Assembly (NCBI GenBank): GCA_012522075.1 | Contig: JAAYLG010000044.1 | Span: 1-40,811, forward strand | Direction: 5' to 3' | Length of the DNA stretch: 40,811 bases | DNA from: Bacillota bacterium | GTDB lineage: Bacteria > Bacillota > Dethiobacteria > Dethiobacterales > Dethiobacteraceae | In this document: one piece after another, positions 26,463 through 35,212 of the stretch | How the letters are laid out: every line of letters starts with the position of its first letter | How positions within the stretch are numbered: the first letter of the stretch is position 1 | The notes under the pieces: generated by a model | Database searches by the model: none | Seen by the model: only the letters and a program-made list of their open reading frames with translations | What the model was told of the DNA's origin: nothing | Position numbers and translations under genes: made by a program

Positions 26463-27187
26463 CGAGCCCCGGCCTCCTTATCACGCAAATTAACATTGGA
26501 AATAACGATATTGACCCGGCGGTTACGGGCACGGCCTTCAACCGTGCTGTTGTCGGCTACAGGATGGTATTCACCGTAACCGGTAGCCAGGAAGCGTTCC
26601 GGGGCAATATGGTAATTGGCAATCAGGAAGCGCACCACCCGGACCGCCCTGTCTACGGACAACTCCCAGTTGGACGGGTAGCGCGGCGTATTAATGGGGA
26701 CATTATCCGTATGGCCCTCCACGATAATTTGGTTGGGCACACTCCTGATAATGCCCGCCACTTTCCGCAACACTTCCGCCGCCTCGGGTTTAATATCCGC
26801 CTTGCCAGAATCAAAGAGAATATTGTCCCGGATTTCCAGGATAACTCCTCTGTCCTCCAGGCGGGCACTAATGGTATCCTCCAGGCCTTGCTGGCGCAGA
26901 TACTCCTTCACGGCTGCGTAGGTAAGATTAATATTATCTTCCGGATCAGGCTCCACGGGCGTCACATCCGGGTTAGGATCCGGCGTCTGTTCCAAAATTC
27001 CTTCCTGGCCCAGAAAAGTCAGCTGAATTGAGGCGAAAATCTGCTGGAACTTCTGTATATCAATCACGGAGTAGGAATACAGCAGGACAAAAAAGCATAA
27101 CAGGAGCGTAACCATATCCCCGTAAGTTACCATCCATTCCGGCGCGCCGCCGGAAGAAGGCGGTCTTTTGTTCAGCCAATTACGCAT
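26459..27187 (-). CDS. motB: Flagellar stator protein MotB (OmpA-like)
   Basis: PEWMVTYGDMVTLLLCFFVLLYS (stator Asp TM) and OmpA-like VEGHTDNVPINTPRYPSNWELSVDRA. Confidence 0.95.
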   Translation of the reverse strand: MRNWLNKRPPSSGGAPEWMVTYGDMVTLLLCFFVLLYSYSVIDIQKFQQIFASIQLTFLGQEGILEQTPDPNPDVTPVEPDPEDNINLTYAAVKEYLRQQGLEDTISARLEDRGVILEIRDNILFDSGKADIKPEAAEVLRKVAGIIRSVPNQIIVEGHTDNVPINTPRYPSNWELSVDRAVRVVRFLIANYHIAPERFLATGYGEYHPVADNSTVEGRARNRRVNIVISNVNLRDKEAGAR

Positions 27188-28007
27188 GGTCATACACCAT
27201 CTCTTCATTGCCCTCATTTTCTTCTTTTTGTTGCTTCTCCAGCCTCAGGCGCTCTTCAGGGGAAGCAAAAGCTTTCAGTTTTTCCTGCAAAATCCTGGGG
27301 TTGGTTCCCGCCTGAATTGCCAGCACACCCTCAATTATTGCCGCCCTGATAGCGCTTTCCGCTTCACTGCGGATGGAAAGCTTGCCCGCCAGGGGAATAA
27401 AGATCAAGTTGGCCAGCAAGGCACCGTAAAAAGTGGTGAGGAGGGCAACTGCCATCCCGGGGCCGATACTGCTGGGGTCGTCCAGGTTGACCAGCATCTG
27501 GATCAGGCCGATCAGAGTACCGATCATACCGAAGGCCGGAGCCAGTGAGCCCCAGGAACGGAAAACATCCTGCCCCAGGCGGTGCCGGGCGGCCATGGCT
27601 TCAATTTCCGTCTCCATAATATCGCGAATCATTTCCGGATCGAGCCCGTCAATTACCATCTGCATGCCGCTGGTGAGAAATTCGTCATCCAGTTGCTCAA
27701 GGTCATCCTCCAGTGCCAAAAGTCCCTCCCGGCGCGCTTTTTGTCCCAATGCCACAAAGATTGAAATATATTCGCCGATATCTTTCACGTCTTCCAGAAA
27801 AGCTTTTTTGGTAATCTGGAAAACCATCTTCATTTGCGGCATTTGGAAGTTGATTAACAGGGCGGCAAAAGACCCGCCTACAGTAATCATGAGAGAGGAA
27901 AAACTCCAGAAGATGACCAGGCTGCCTTCCATGGCAATGGCACCGAGTACCAGGGATAGTCCGAGGACTATCCCCAGTACTGTTAATAAATCCATGCGTT
28001 TTTGCAT
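27180..28007 (-). CDS. motA: Flagellar stator protein MotA
   Basis: MDLLTVLGIVLGLSLVLGAI...SLMITVGGSFAALLINF; SWGSLAPAFGMIGTLIGLIQMLVNLDDPSSIGPGMAVALLTTFYGALLANL. Confidence 0.96.
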   Translation of the reverse strand: MQKRMDLLTVLGIVLGLSLVLGAIAMEGSLVIFWSFSSLMITVGGSFAALLINFQMPQMKMVFQITKKAFLEDVKDIGEYISIFVALGQKARREGLLALEDDLEQLDDEFLTSGMQMVIDGLDPEMIRDIMETEIEAMAARHRLGQDVFRSWGSLAPAFGMIGTLIGLIQMLVNLDDPSSIGPGMAVALLTTFYGALLANLIFIPLAGKLSIRSEAESAIRAAIIEGVLAIQAGTNPRILQEKLKAFASPEERLRLEKQQKEENEGNEEMVYDHA

Positions 28008-28029
28008 GCCGAAAAACCACCTCTCGTTA

Positions 28030-29277
28030 TTACCGCTTCAGGTTTACCACTTCCTGCAGCAGCTCGTCCGATGACGTAATAACACGTGAATTTGCCTGGT
28101 AAGCCCGTGTTGTTGTGATCATTTCCGTAAATTCATAAGAGAGGTCCACATTGGACATTTCCAGGGCGGACGTTTCAATGGTTCCGCGGCCTTCATTCCC
28201 CGGGGTCCCAACACGTGCCAGGCCGGAGTTGGCCGAGACGGTATACATATTGCCGCCCACTTTTTGCAATCCCTCAGGATTGGGGAAAACTGCCAGGGCA
28301 ATCTGCCCCAGGTCTTTAACCATACCGTTGGTATAGATACCGCTAATCACGCCGGTTTTGCCGATAACAAACCCCTCCAGCTCTCCCGCCGGAAAACCGT
28401 CCTGATAATTGGCTTGGGCGGTGCTGCCCACCATGGGGTCAGCCACCAGCTGCGTCAGGCCGCTAAAATCAAGGGTAATATTAAGATCATTGACACCGGT
28501 AAGGCTGACCTGCAAAGTAGATCCACTTACAGTGCTCAGTGCGCCTTCTTCGTTGAATTCAATATCGCCTCCACCAGTAATAGAAGTTGAAATGTCTGTT
28601 CCGCTTGCATCAGTCATCGCAGCATCCCAGTTCCAGGTGTTGGTACCGGTTTTCGTAAATGTCAGCGTCAAGGTATAAACCCCGCCCTGGGAATCATAAA
28701 CCAGCACATCCGTGACATGCTCGTCGCCCGCTGCAAGCATGGCATCCAGGTTCCCGGCAATGGTGACATTTTCCGTCGCTTTGGCCACATAATCCTCCCC
28801 GAGGGGAATGTTGAGCGTCCCCAGCGGGCCGGCAGTGTCAATGTTGCCGGCAGCGTCCGCCATCCACCCCAGGAGCTTGACGCCTGTGGCTGAATTGACC
28901 AACTCGCCGTTGGCCGCCCGGGAAAAGGAACCGTCGCGGGTGTAATAAATATTCATCCCGTCAGTGACCACAAAGTAACCGCTGCCCTGAATGGCCAGGT
29001 CGGTATAATTTCCCGTATACTGCGGGCTGCCCTGGCTGTGAATGGTATCAATGGCGCTCACAGTCATCCCCATGCCAACCTGGGCCGGGTTGGTCCCGCC
29101 CCGGCCGCCCAGGGGAGCGCTGGCACCGCGGAGAGTCTGGCTGAAAACATCCTGAAAACGTACACGGCTGGCTTTAAAAGCAACAGTGTTCACATTGGCA
29201 ATATTGTTGCCGATAACGTCCAGTTTCACCTGATGGTTGCGCAAACCGGAAACAGCAGTAAACAAAGATCTTTGCAT
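28030..29277 (-). CDS. flgE: Flagellar hook protein FlgE
   Basis: MQRSLFTAVSGLRNHQVKLDVIGNNIANVNTVAFKASRVRFQDVFSQTL; C-terminal ALEMSNVDLSYEFTEMITTTRAYQANSRVITSSDELLQEVVNLKR. Confidence 0.96.
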   Translation of the reverse strand: MQRSLFTAVSGLRNHQVKLDVIGNNIANVNTVAFKASRVRFQDVFSQTLRGASAPLGGRGGTNPAQVGMGMTVSAIDTIHSQGSPQYTGNYTDLAIQGSGYFVVTDGMNIYYTRDGSFSRAANGELVNSATGVKLLGWMADAAGNIDTAGPLGTLNIPLGEDYVAKATENVTIAGNLDAMLAAGDEHVTDVLVYDSQGGVYTLTLTFTKTGTNTWNWDAAMTDASGTDISTSITGGGDIEFNEEGALSTVSGSTLQVSLTGVNDLNITLDFSGLTQLVADPMVGSTAQANYQDGFPAGELEGFVIGKTGVISGIYTNGMVKDLGQIALAVFPNPEGLQKVGGNMYTVSANSGLARVGTPGNEGRGTIETSALEMSNVDLSYEFTEMITTTRAYQANSRVITSSDELLQEVVNLKR

Positions 29278-29355
29278 TTTTTTTGACCTCCTTTTCATGT
29301 TTGGCCGCTTCTGTCGGTCCACGGCCGGTGGCTTCCTCAAAGAGGTCCAGCCACA

Positions 29356-29757
29356 TCAGCGGATAATCACCGCACTGTCAATATTGGTAAAAACATGTTC
29401 TTTTAAGTCATCGCCCTTCATGGCGGTAATAATGGTTTTGCTGCCTATATTGGCTATCAGGGCCAAGTCGTTGTACAAAAGCAGCGAAGAACGGGCACCT
29501 TTTTGCGCCGCCTGCCGCATGGCAGCGCCAAGCCGCTTCAGGTCGCTGTCTTCCAGAACAATGCTCCGCTCCTGCAGGCGCTTGCTGGCATGGGCGGAAA
29601 AGCGTACACTTTCGCCGGCTGCTGCCAGCTTGTCCGCCAGCACCCGGGCAAAGTCCTGCCCCGCCCGCTGCGTACCCGGCTTTGGCGGCAAAGAAACTCT
29701 TTTGGCTTCCGTTTGGGCTGCAGGGTGAGTTTGTCCTGTGATCTTGTCAATGCCCAT
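29356..29757 (-). CDS. Flagellar operon protein (TIGR02530-like)
   Basis: FSAHASKRLQERSIVLEDSDLKRLGAAMRQAAQKGARSSLLLYNDLALIANIGSKTIITAMKGDDLKEHVFTNIDSAVII; between flgD and flgE. Confidence 0.9.
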   Translation of the reverse strand: MGIDKITGQTHPAAQTEAKRVSLPPKPGTQRAGQDFARVLADKLAAAGESVRFSAHASKRLQERSIVLEDSDLKRLGAAMRQAAQKGARSSLLLYNDLALIANIGSKTIITAMKGDDLKEHVFTNIDSAVIIR

Positions 29758-30188
29758 TAAGCTTCACCGCCTGTCGTCACTTTCAACACGTCCTCCAGCG
29801 CACAGGTTTTCCCGTCAATGACAAGCCTTGTCTGCCCGCCGGCAAATTCCACCGCCGTCACCGTCCCTTCCACCTCTTGCCCGTTTTCATCAAGGGCGGT
29901 GACCAAAAGACCGAGATAAGCCGGAGCCAAATTGCGGGCGGCTCCCTGCAGGGCCAGCAGCTTTTCCACTTTGCTATTCAAGTTCTGCATTTGCTCCAGG
30001 GCGGAAAACTGTGCCAGCTGGGCGAGAAAAGCACTGTTATCCTGAGGGCTCAAAGGATCCTGATAACGCATTTGAGTCACCAAAAGCTGCAGGAAAGCGT
30101 CCTTCCCCAATTCCTGAGCCGCACCGGTTTTTTTCTGCGAGCCCTGCGTAAGTGCCCGGTAACCCGTCAGGACAGCAATATTCGTCAT
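29757..30188 (-). CDS. flgD: Hook-capping protein FlgD
   Basis: LGKDAFLQLLVTQMRYQDPLSPQDNSAFLAQLAQFSALEQMQNLN. Confidence 0.95.
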   Translation of the reverse strand: MTNIAVLTGYRALTQGSQKKTGAAQELGKDAFLQLLVTQMRYQDPLSPQDNSAFLAQLAQFSALEQMQNLNSKVEKLLALQGAARNLAPAYLGLLVTALDENGQEVEGTVTAVEFAGGQTRLVIDGKTCALEDVLKVTTGGEA

Positions 30189-30206
30189 TTTTTCACCTCC
30201 CTAAGC

Positions 30207-31652
30207 TCATGCCAGGATATTAACCCTGCCTGCCGGAGCAACCGTATCCGCCGCATCACCGGCCACCTGTTTCTCCTCCACCGGCTGCCCTAAGAATTGC
30301 ACCGACTGCCAGGACTCCGCCTGCCGTCCGGGATTTTGTTCCTGTCCCACAGTGACGTTAAAGGAGGCAAGTGTTACCTGCTGTGCTTCCAGGCGGCGGT
30401 TGATCTGGGGCAGGGAAGCATCAAGCAGTTCTTTGACCCGGTAATTGTCTGTGACAATTCTTGCCGTCAGCCGGCCCGCCTCCAGCTTTAGGCGGATTTC
30501 CACTTCCCCCAGCGTCTCGGGCTTTAGACGGACATAGAGCTTCTGCTCGCCATCTTTGCGGATGGAAAACTCCATTTTTTCCATAACCTGCTCCAGTACG
30601 TCTGTAGACAACCCGGGCCGCTCTCCTTCCTTGGGGGCTTCTGCTGCCGCCGACGGATTGCCTGCCCGAGCGGCATTCACCGCCTGTGCCGCCTCGACCT
30701 GCTTCATCGCTTTGCGGCCTGTTGCCGGCAGGCTTTCCGCCAAGCCGGGCCGGATTTCCCCTTCCAAATCCCGGGCGGCCGTTTTTTCCGGCAAGGTTTC
30801 CCGCCGGCCTTCCGGTGCAGGGAAGGCAGCTTTTTCCACCGGCTCGGCCGCAGTCTCCGGTAGTGCCTCCAACACAGGCTGTCGTGTCATTTCCGCCGGT
30901 AAAGGCAGTTCCGCCTGCTCTCTATTGGCAGCGGCGGCTAAACTGTCCGCAAACTGCGCCTCGGGCCCCGTGGGCTCCTTTGCCGGAAAAGCTTCCGCCG
31001 TCGCTGACGGCACTGCACTTGCCGACGGCACTGCAGTTTCTTTCGGTACTACAGTTTCTGACGGCACTATAGTTTCTGACAGGACTGCACTCCCGGACGG
31101 TACTGCAATCCCCGGCGGCACTCCACTTGTCGGCGGCAGGGCACCCTCCGGCAAGACTGCATTCCCTGACGGTATGGCAGCCAGTCCGGCCTGCCAAGTG
31201 CCGCCCGCTGCTTCCGCCGCAAAGCTTACCGCAGCAACCCCGCCGGGCAGGGCTCTTCCTGCCTGTTCTGCCAGCGCCGCCGCTAAAAACAGCTTCCGCG
31301 CAGTCAGTGCATCAAATCCTGCTCCTTTTTGTTCTGCTCCCGCTGTACCCGGAAGAGAACACGTAGCCAACATTGCCGGTAAAGCCTGCTCTGCCAGGTA
31401 AGCATTGAGAGCAGCCTGTCCCCTGCCCTGCAAGGGTTCACCGGCGGAGGGGGAAGCGCCCTCCTTTTCCGGCAAAGCATCTCCCTGTAGCGGCAAAAAA
31501 TGCCTACCTGCCGGAAAAACCTGCGGCAAAAGCAAAGCAAGCACAGCGGCAAACCCGCCTGTCCTGTCTTCACGGCTACCGCTTTCCGGTACAGCCGTCG
31601 CCATGTACGTCAACTCCGGAGCCAAAGCCGTCATCACGTTCATTTTTCTCAC
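30207..31652 (-). CDS. fliK: Flagellar hook-length control protein FliK
   Basis: C-terminal LYVRLKPETLGEVEIRLKLEAGRLTARIVTDNYRVKELLDASLPQINRRLEAQQVTLASFNVTVGQ; long low-complexity N-terminal region. Confidence 0.93.
   Translation of the reverse strand: MRKMNVMTALAPELTYMATAVPESGSREDRTGGFAAVLALLLPQVFPAGRHFLPLQGDALPEKEGASPSAGEPLQGRGQAALNAYLAEQALPAMLATCSLPGTAGAEQKGAGFDALTARKLFLAAALAEQAGRALPGGVAAVSFAAEAAGGTWQAGLAAIPSGNAVLPEGALPPTSGVPPGIAVPSGSAVLSETIVPSETVVPKETAVPSASAVPSATAEAFPAKEPTGPEAQFADSLAAAANREQAELPLPAEMTRQPVLEALPETAAEPVEKAAFPAPEGRRETLPEKTAARDLEGEIRPGLAESLPATGRKAMKQVEAAQAVNAARAGNPSAAAEAPKEGERPGLSTDVLEQVMEKMEFSIRKDGEQKLYVRLKPETLGEVEIRLKLEAGRLTARIVTDNYRVKELLDASLPQINRRLEAQQVTLASFNVTVGQEQNPGRQAESWQSVQFLGQPVEEKQVAGDAADTVAPAGRVNILA
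31006..31185 (-). repeat. About ten tandem imperfect 18-bp repeats inside fliK (hexapeptide x-x-A-V-P-S)
   Basis: + strand units GACGGCACTGCACTTGCC / GACGGCACTGCAGTTTCT / TTCGGTACTACAGTTTCT / GACGGCACTATAGTTTCT / GACAGGACTGCACTCCCG / GACGGTACTGCAATCCCC ... Confidence 0.9.
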
Positions 31653-31678
31653 CTCCTTTCACTGCTCATGCCTGTATA

Positions 31679-32119
31679 TCAGCGGTGCGTACGGAGAAAA
31701 ACCGTCCGCGCCAGCTCATCCATGCGCTGTTGTTCCTTGCGCTCCTCCTGCTTAAGGTACTCCCGCTCCGCCTTCTCCCGCAGCTTGTCGAGAATCTTTC
31801 TGTCCTGCATTGCCTTTTCCGTCCGGCGCTGCTCCTGGCGCAGGCAAGCTTCCTTTTCCTTTAACTCCTGCCGGCTGTGTTTGAGGCGGTCCGTCAACAC
31901 ACCCGCCAGTTCACTGGCCATCAGCAGCCGCGGCAGGTCAAGCTCCGGGGATTGCAGCCCGGTATATTCTTCCTGACAGCGGGAGAGGGCATCCTGCACC
32001 TGCTCCACAACCAGCCTGGCTTGATCCCTTTCTCTTAGTGCCCCGGCCAGGCGTCGTTGTGCCAGCTCTTCCTGTTTCTTGCGGTAATCGAGAACTTTTT
32101 GCAAAGAGAAAGTATACAT
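31679..32119 (-). CDS. fliJ: Flagellar export chaperone FliJ
   Basis: MYTFSLQKVLDYRKKQEELAQRRLAGALRERDQA...coiled coil; between fliI and fliK; start trimmed. Confidence 0.92.
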   Translation of the reverse strand: MYTFSLQKVLDYRKKQEELAQRRLAGALRERDQARLVVEQVQDALSRCQEEYTGLQSPELDLPRLLMASELAGVLTDRLKHSRQELKEKEACLRQEQRRTEKAMQDRKILDKLREKAEREYLKQEERKEQQRMDELARTVFLRTHR

Positions 32120-32123
32120 ACCC

Positions 32124-33446
32124 TCACTCCCCGGCAAAAAGTTGCTGTAATTTTGCCAGGGAATCGTCCCAAGCTTCCGTTTCTTCAATCCCCTGGCGCA
32201 GCAAAGCCTGCATCTTATCAATGTAGGAACGTGCCTCATCCAGGCGCGGATTGGTGCCTTCCACATAAGCCCCGATGTTAATCAGGTCTTCCGACTCCGT
32301 ATAAGTGGCCAGGTAATCCCGGAAAAGGCCGGCCAGCCGGTTGTGCTCCGCATCTACCAGGTCGATCATTAGACGGCTGATACTGTGCAGAATGTCAATG
32401 GCGGGAAAATGGTTTTTAGCAGCCAGTTCCCGGGAGAGAACAATATGGCCGTCCAAAATACTCCTGACTGCATCGGCAATAGGTTCATTGAAGTCATCGC
32501 CATCCACCAGTACGGTATATAGGCCGGTAATGGAGCCGCGGCTGGAAGTGCCCGCCCGCTCCAGCAGGCGGGGCAGCAGCCTGAACACGGAGGGAGTATA
32601 TCCCTTGGTGGCCGGCGGCTCGCCAATGGCCAGGCCCACTTCCCGCTGGGCCATGGCTAGCCGTGTCACCGAGTCCATCATCAGCATCACATTTTTGCCC
32701 GTATCACGGAAATATTCCGCAATGGCCGTTGCCACCAGGGCCCCTTTGATGCGCAAGAGCGGCGGCCTGTCCGAAGTTACGGCTACAACCACGGAACGTT
32801 TAAGCCCCTCGACCCCCAGGTCGCGTTCAATAAACTCCAGGACTTCCCGGCCTCTTTCCCCGATCAGCGCAATCACATTGACGTCGGCTTCACTGCTTCT
32901 GGCAATCATACCCAATAGAGTGGACTTCCCCACGCCGCTGCCGGCAAAAATCCCGACACGCTGCCCCTGGCCGCAGGTCAGGAATAAATCTATCGCCCTG
33001 ATACCTGTGGGCAGGATTTTTTTAATTCGTTTTCGCTCCAGCGGGTTGGGCGGATCTTTCTCCACCGGGCATAAAACTCCGGGACCGGTGACGGGGCCTC
33101 CGTCCAGCGGCTGCCCCAGGCCGTCCACCACCCTGCCTAAAAGGGACGGCCCCACCTTCACGGCAAAAGCTTTTCCCGTCGGGTACACCGCACAACCGGG
33201 GTGGATCCCCTGCAAGTCGCCCAGGGGCATCAGGAGGGCACTGCCGTTTTTAAAGCCCACCACTTCCGCGGCTACAGGCTCGGCCTGGGAATTCACCTCT
33301 ATGAGGCAGACCTCCCCGATAAAGGAACGCAGCCCCCGCACCTCAATGGTCAGCCCTACCACTTGTGTCACCCGCCCGGCGACACGCACAGGCGAAAACT
33401 CCTCTACAACCGCAAAATATGGTGCAAAGTTCAGTTCAGCCATCAT
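32124..33446 (-). CDS. fliI: Flagellum-specific ATPase FliI
   Basis: GQRVGIFAGSGVGKSTLLGMIAR, VIALIGERGREVLEFIE, VMLMMDSVTRLAMAQREVGLAIGEPPATKGYTPSVF. Confidence 0.98.
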   Translation of the reverse strand: MMAELNFAPYFAVVEEFSPVRVAGRVTQVVGLTIEVRGLRSFIGEVCLIEVNSQAEPVAAEVVGFKNGSALLMPLGDLQGIHPGCAVYPTGKAFAVKVGPSLLGRVVDGLGQPLDGGPVTGPGVLCPVEKDPPNPLERKRIKKILPTGIRAIDLFLTCGQGQRVGIFAGSGVGKSTLLGMIARSSEADVNVIALIGERGREVLEFIERDLGVEGLKRSVVVAVTSDRPPLLRIKGALVATAIAEYFRDTGKNVMLMMDSVTRLAMAQREVGLAIGEPPATKGYTPSVFRLLPRLLERAGTSSRGSITGLYTVLVDGDDFNEPIADAVRSILDGHIVLSRELAAKNHFPAIDILHSISRLMIDLVDAEHNRLAGLFRDYLATYTESEDLINIGAYVEGTNPRLDEARSYIDKMQALLRQGIEETEAWDDSLAKLQQLFAGE

Positions 33447-34212
33447 GCTTCACATCCTGCAGTAATTGTTGCAGCTTCTCCAGCTGTTCCTGCGGGTTGC
33501 ATTCAATGACGCTGTCGGTTGTCTCCAATTTGCAAGTGCCGCGCGGTATGGCTGCATCTTCCAGAATGAAGCAGACAGCCTTATCCTGCAATTTTTCCTG
33601 CCACCCGGCAAGCTGTGCGCGGCAAACAACGGCATCATCGGGATGCAGGCGGATGATAATCTCACCGCTTTCCGCAAATGTCATGAGGGCGGAGTGTACC
33701 ATGGCGGCCACTGTTTCCGGATGCTGCTGCAGCTCTGTTTGCAACAGCTTCCCGGCGATCCGGGCAGCCAGCCGGACTACTTGTCCTTCTACGCGGGCCA
33801 GCATCTCCTTGCGTATCTGCCTGGCTTCCGCCAGCAAACGCTCGGCCTCAGCCACAAGTTTTTTCCGCTCTGCTTCCGCCGCCGCAAGCCCTTCCTCCCT
33901 GCCGGCGGCAAAACCGGCTTTTTCCGCTTCCGCCCGCAGTTTTTGCGCTTCCTCAGCCGCGGCGGCCAGCATGGCTTCACATTCCGCCTTTGCCCGGGCC
34001 AGCAGGTCTCCACATTCGGCCCGGGTGGCGGCCAGAACTGCCGCTGCTTCTTCTTCCCTCGACCCGCACGCTATCTCCCCGTCTTGTGCGGCAGGCTCCG
34101 GAGAAACACTGCGCGCCGGTTCCTTGGGAACAACAACCAGCAAGGGCAGCTGCAAACAATCCTCCTGACAGGCTATACTTTCACCTTTGATAATTCTAGA
34201 CAACAATTGCAT
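33436..34212 (-). CDS. fliH: Flagellar assembly protein FliH
   Basis: MQLLSRIIKGES start with GGCGGAGAGG SD; Ala/Glu-rich coiled coil then ARIAGKLLQTELQQHPETVAAMVHSALMTFAESGEIIIRLHPDD. Confidence 0.93.
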   Translation of the reverse strand: MQLLSRIIKGESIACQEDCLQLPLLVVVPKEPARSVSPEPAAQDGEIACGSREEEAAAVLAATRAECGDLLARAKAECEAMLAAAAEEAQKLRAEAEKAGFAAGREEGLAAAEAERKKLVAEAERLLAEARQIRKEMLARVEGQVVRLAARIAGKLLQTELQQHPETVAAMVHSALMTFAESGEIIIRLHPDDAVVCRAQLAGWQEKLQDKAVCFILEDAAIPRGTCKLETTDSVIECNPQEQLEKLQQLLQDVKHDG

Positions 34213-35206
34213 CCTCTCCGCCTCGAGAAATAATAATTTCACCGGCTTCATCCAGCCTGCGCACCACACTGACAATCCGCTGCTGTGCCTCTTCCACTTC
34301 GCGCAGGCGGACAGGCCCCATAAACTCAATGTCTTCACGCAGCATTTCCGCAGCGCGCTTGGAAACATTGCGGAAAATCCGCTCCTTGACTTCTTCACTG
34401 GAGCCCTTGAGTGCCATGGCCAGGTCTTTCTGGTCAACTTCACGGATAATCCGCTGGATAGATGCATTGTCCAGAGAAATGATATCTTCAAAGATGAAGA
34501 GGCGTTTACGGATCTCATCAACCAGTTTGGGATGGTCGACTTCAAGTTCTTCCAGGATCAGTTTTTCTGTGGCGCGGTCCACATTGTTTAATATATCAAC
34601 CAGAGCCTGAATCCCGCCGGCCACGGCATAATCCTGCTGCACTACGGAAGTCAGGCGCTCCCTTAGCACCTTTTCCACTTCCCGCAGCACTTCCGGCGAG
34701 GTTCGCTCCATCATGGCAATGCGATGGGCAATATCGGCCTGCTGCTCTTCAGGCAGGCTGGACAGTATCTGCGACGCCTGTTGTGCATCCAAATAAGAAA
34801 GAATAAGGGCAATAGTCTGGGGATGCTCGTTGGCTATCATGTTGGTAAGCTGTTTGGGGTCCACTTTGCGAACAAACATAAAAGGCTTGATTTGGGAAGC
34901 ATCCCGCAATTTTTTAATTATTTCATGGGCTTTCTGGCTGCCCAGGGTCTTTTCCAGCAGCGTCCGGGCGTATTCAATCCCGCCGTCCAGCATGTATTTC
35001 TGAGCCTGATTAACCAGCAAAAACTCTTCAAAGACCTCATCTATGAGGGATATTTCAACCTTGGATGTGTTGGCTATCTCCAGCGAAATTCTCTCAATGT
35101 CGGCTTCATTGAAATGTCTCAGAATTTTTGCCGATATGGTGGGCCCCAGGGCCATCAACAGGATGGCAGCTTTTTTGACGCCACTAATTTTACCACGCAC
35201 AAACAC
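34196..35206 (-). CDS. fliG: Flagellar motor switch protein FliG
   Basis: GVKKAAILLMALGPTISAKILRHFNEADIERISLEIAN; NEHPQTIALILSYLDAQQASQILSSLPEEQQADIAHRIA; FEDIISLDNASIQRIIREVDQKDLAMALKGSSEEVKERIFRNVSKRAAEML. Confidence 0.98.
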   Translation of the reverse strand: MFVRGKISGVKKAAILLMALGPTISAKILRHFNEADIERISLEIANTSKVEISLIDEVFEEFLLVNQAQKYMLDGGIEYARTLLEKTLGSQKAHEIIKKLRDASQIKPFMFVRKVDPKQLTNMIANEHPQTIALILSYLDAQQASQILSSLPEEQQADIAHRIAMMERTSPEVLREVEKVLRERLTSVVQQDYAVAGGIQALVDILNNVDRATEKLILEELEVDHPKLVDEIRKRLFIFEDIISLDNASIQRIIREVDQKDLAMALKGSSEEVKERIFRNVSKRAAEMLREDIEFMGPVRLREVEEAQQRIVSVVRRLDEAGEIIISRGGEDAIVV

Positions 35207-35212
35207 AGCCCC

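Noticed and set aside
31006-31185. Regular 18-bp repeats considered as a CRISPR-like array
   Set aside because: Contiguous, no spacers, in-frame within fliK; protein-coding tandem repeat.
30556-31401. 281-aa plus-strand Ala/Ser/Gly-rich ORF with repeats
   Set aside because: Antisense to fliK; the repeat pattern (DGTA-type) is a shadow of the fliK 18-bp repeats.
32341-33465. 374-aa plus-strand ORF
   Set aside because: Lies entirely antisense to fliI; low-complexity Ser/Arg/Pro-rich translation typical of the complement of a GC-biased gene.
33365-34168. 267-aa plus-strand Ser/Ala-rich ORF
   Set aside because: Antisense to fliH coiled-coil region; shadow ORF.
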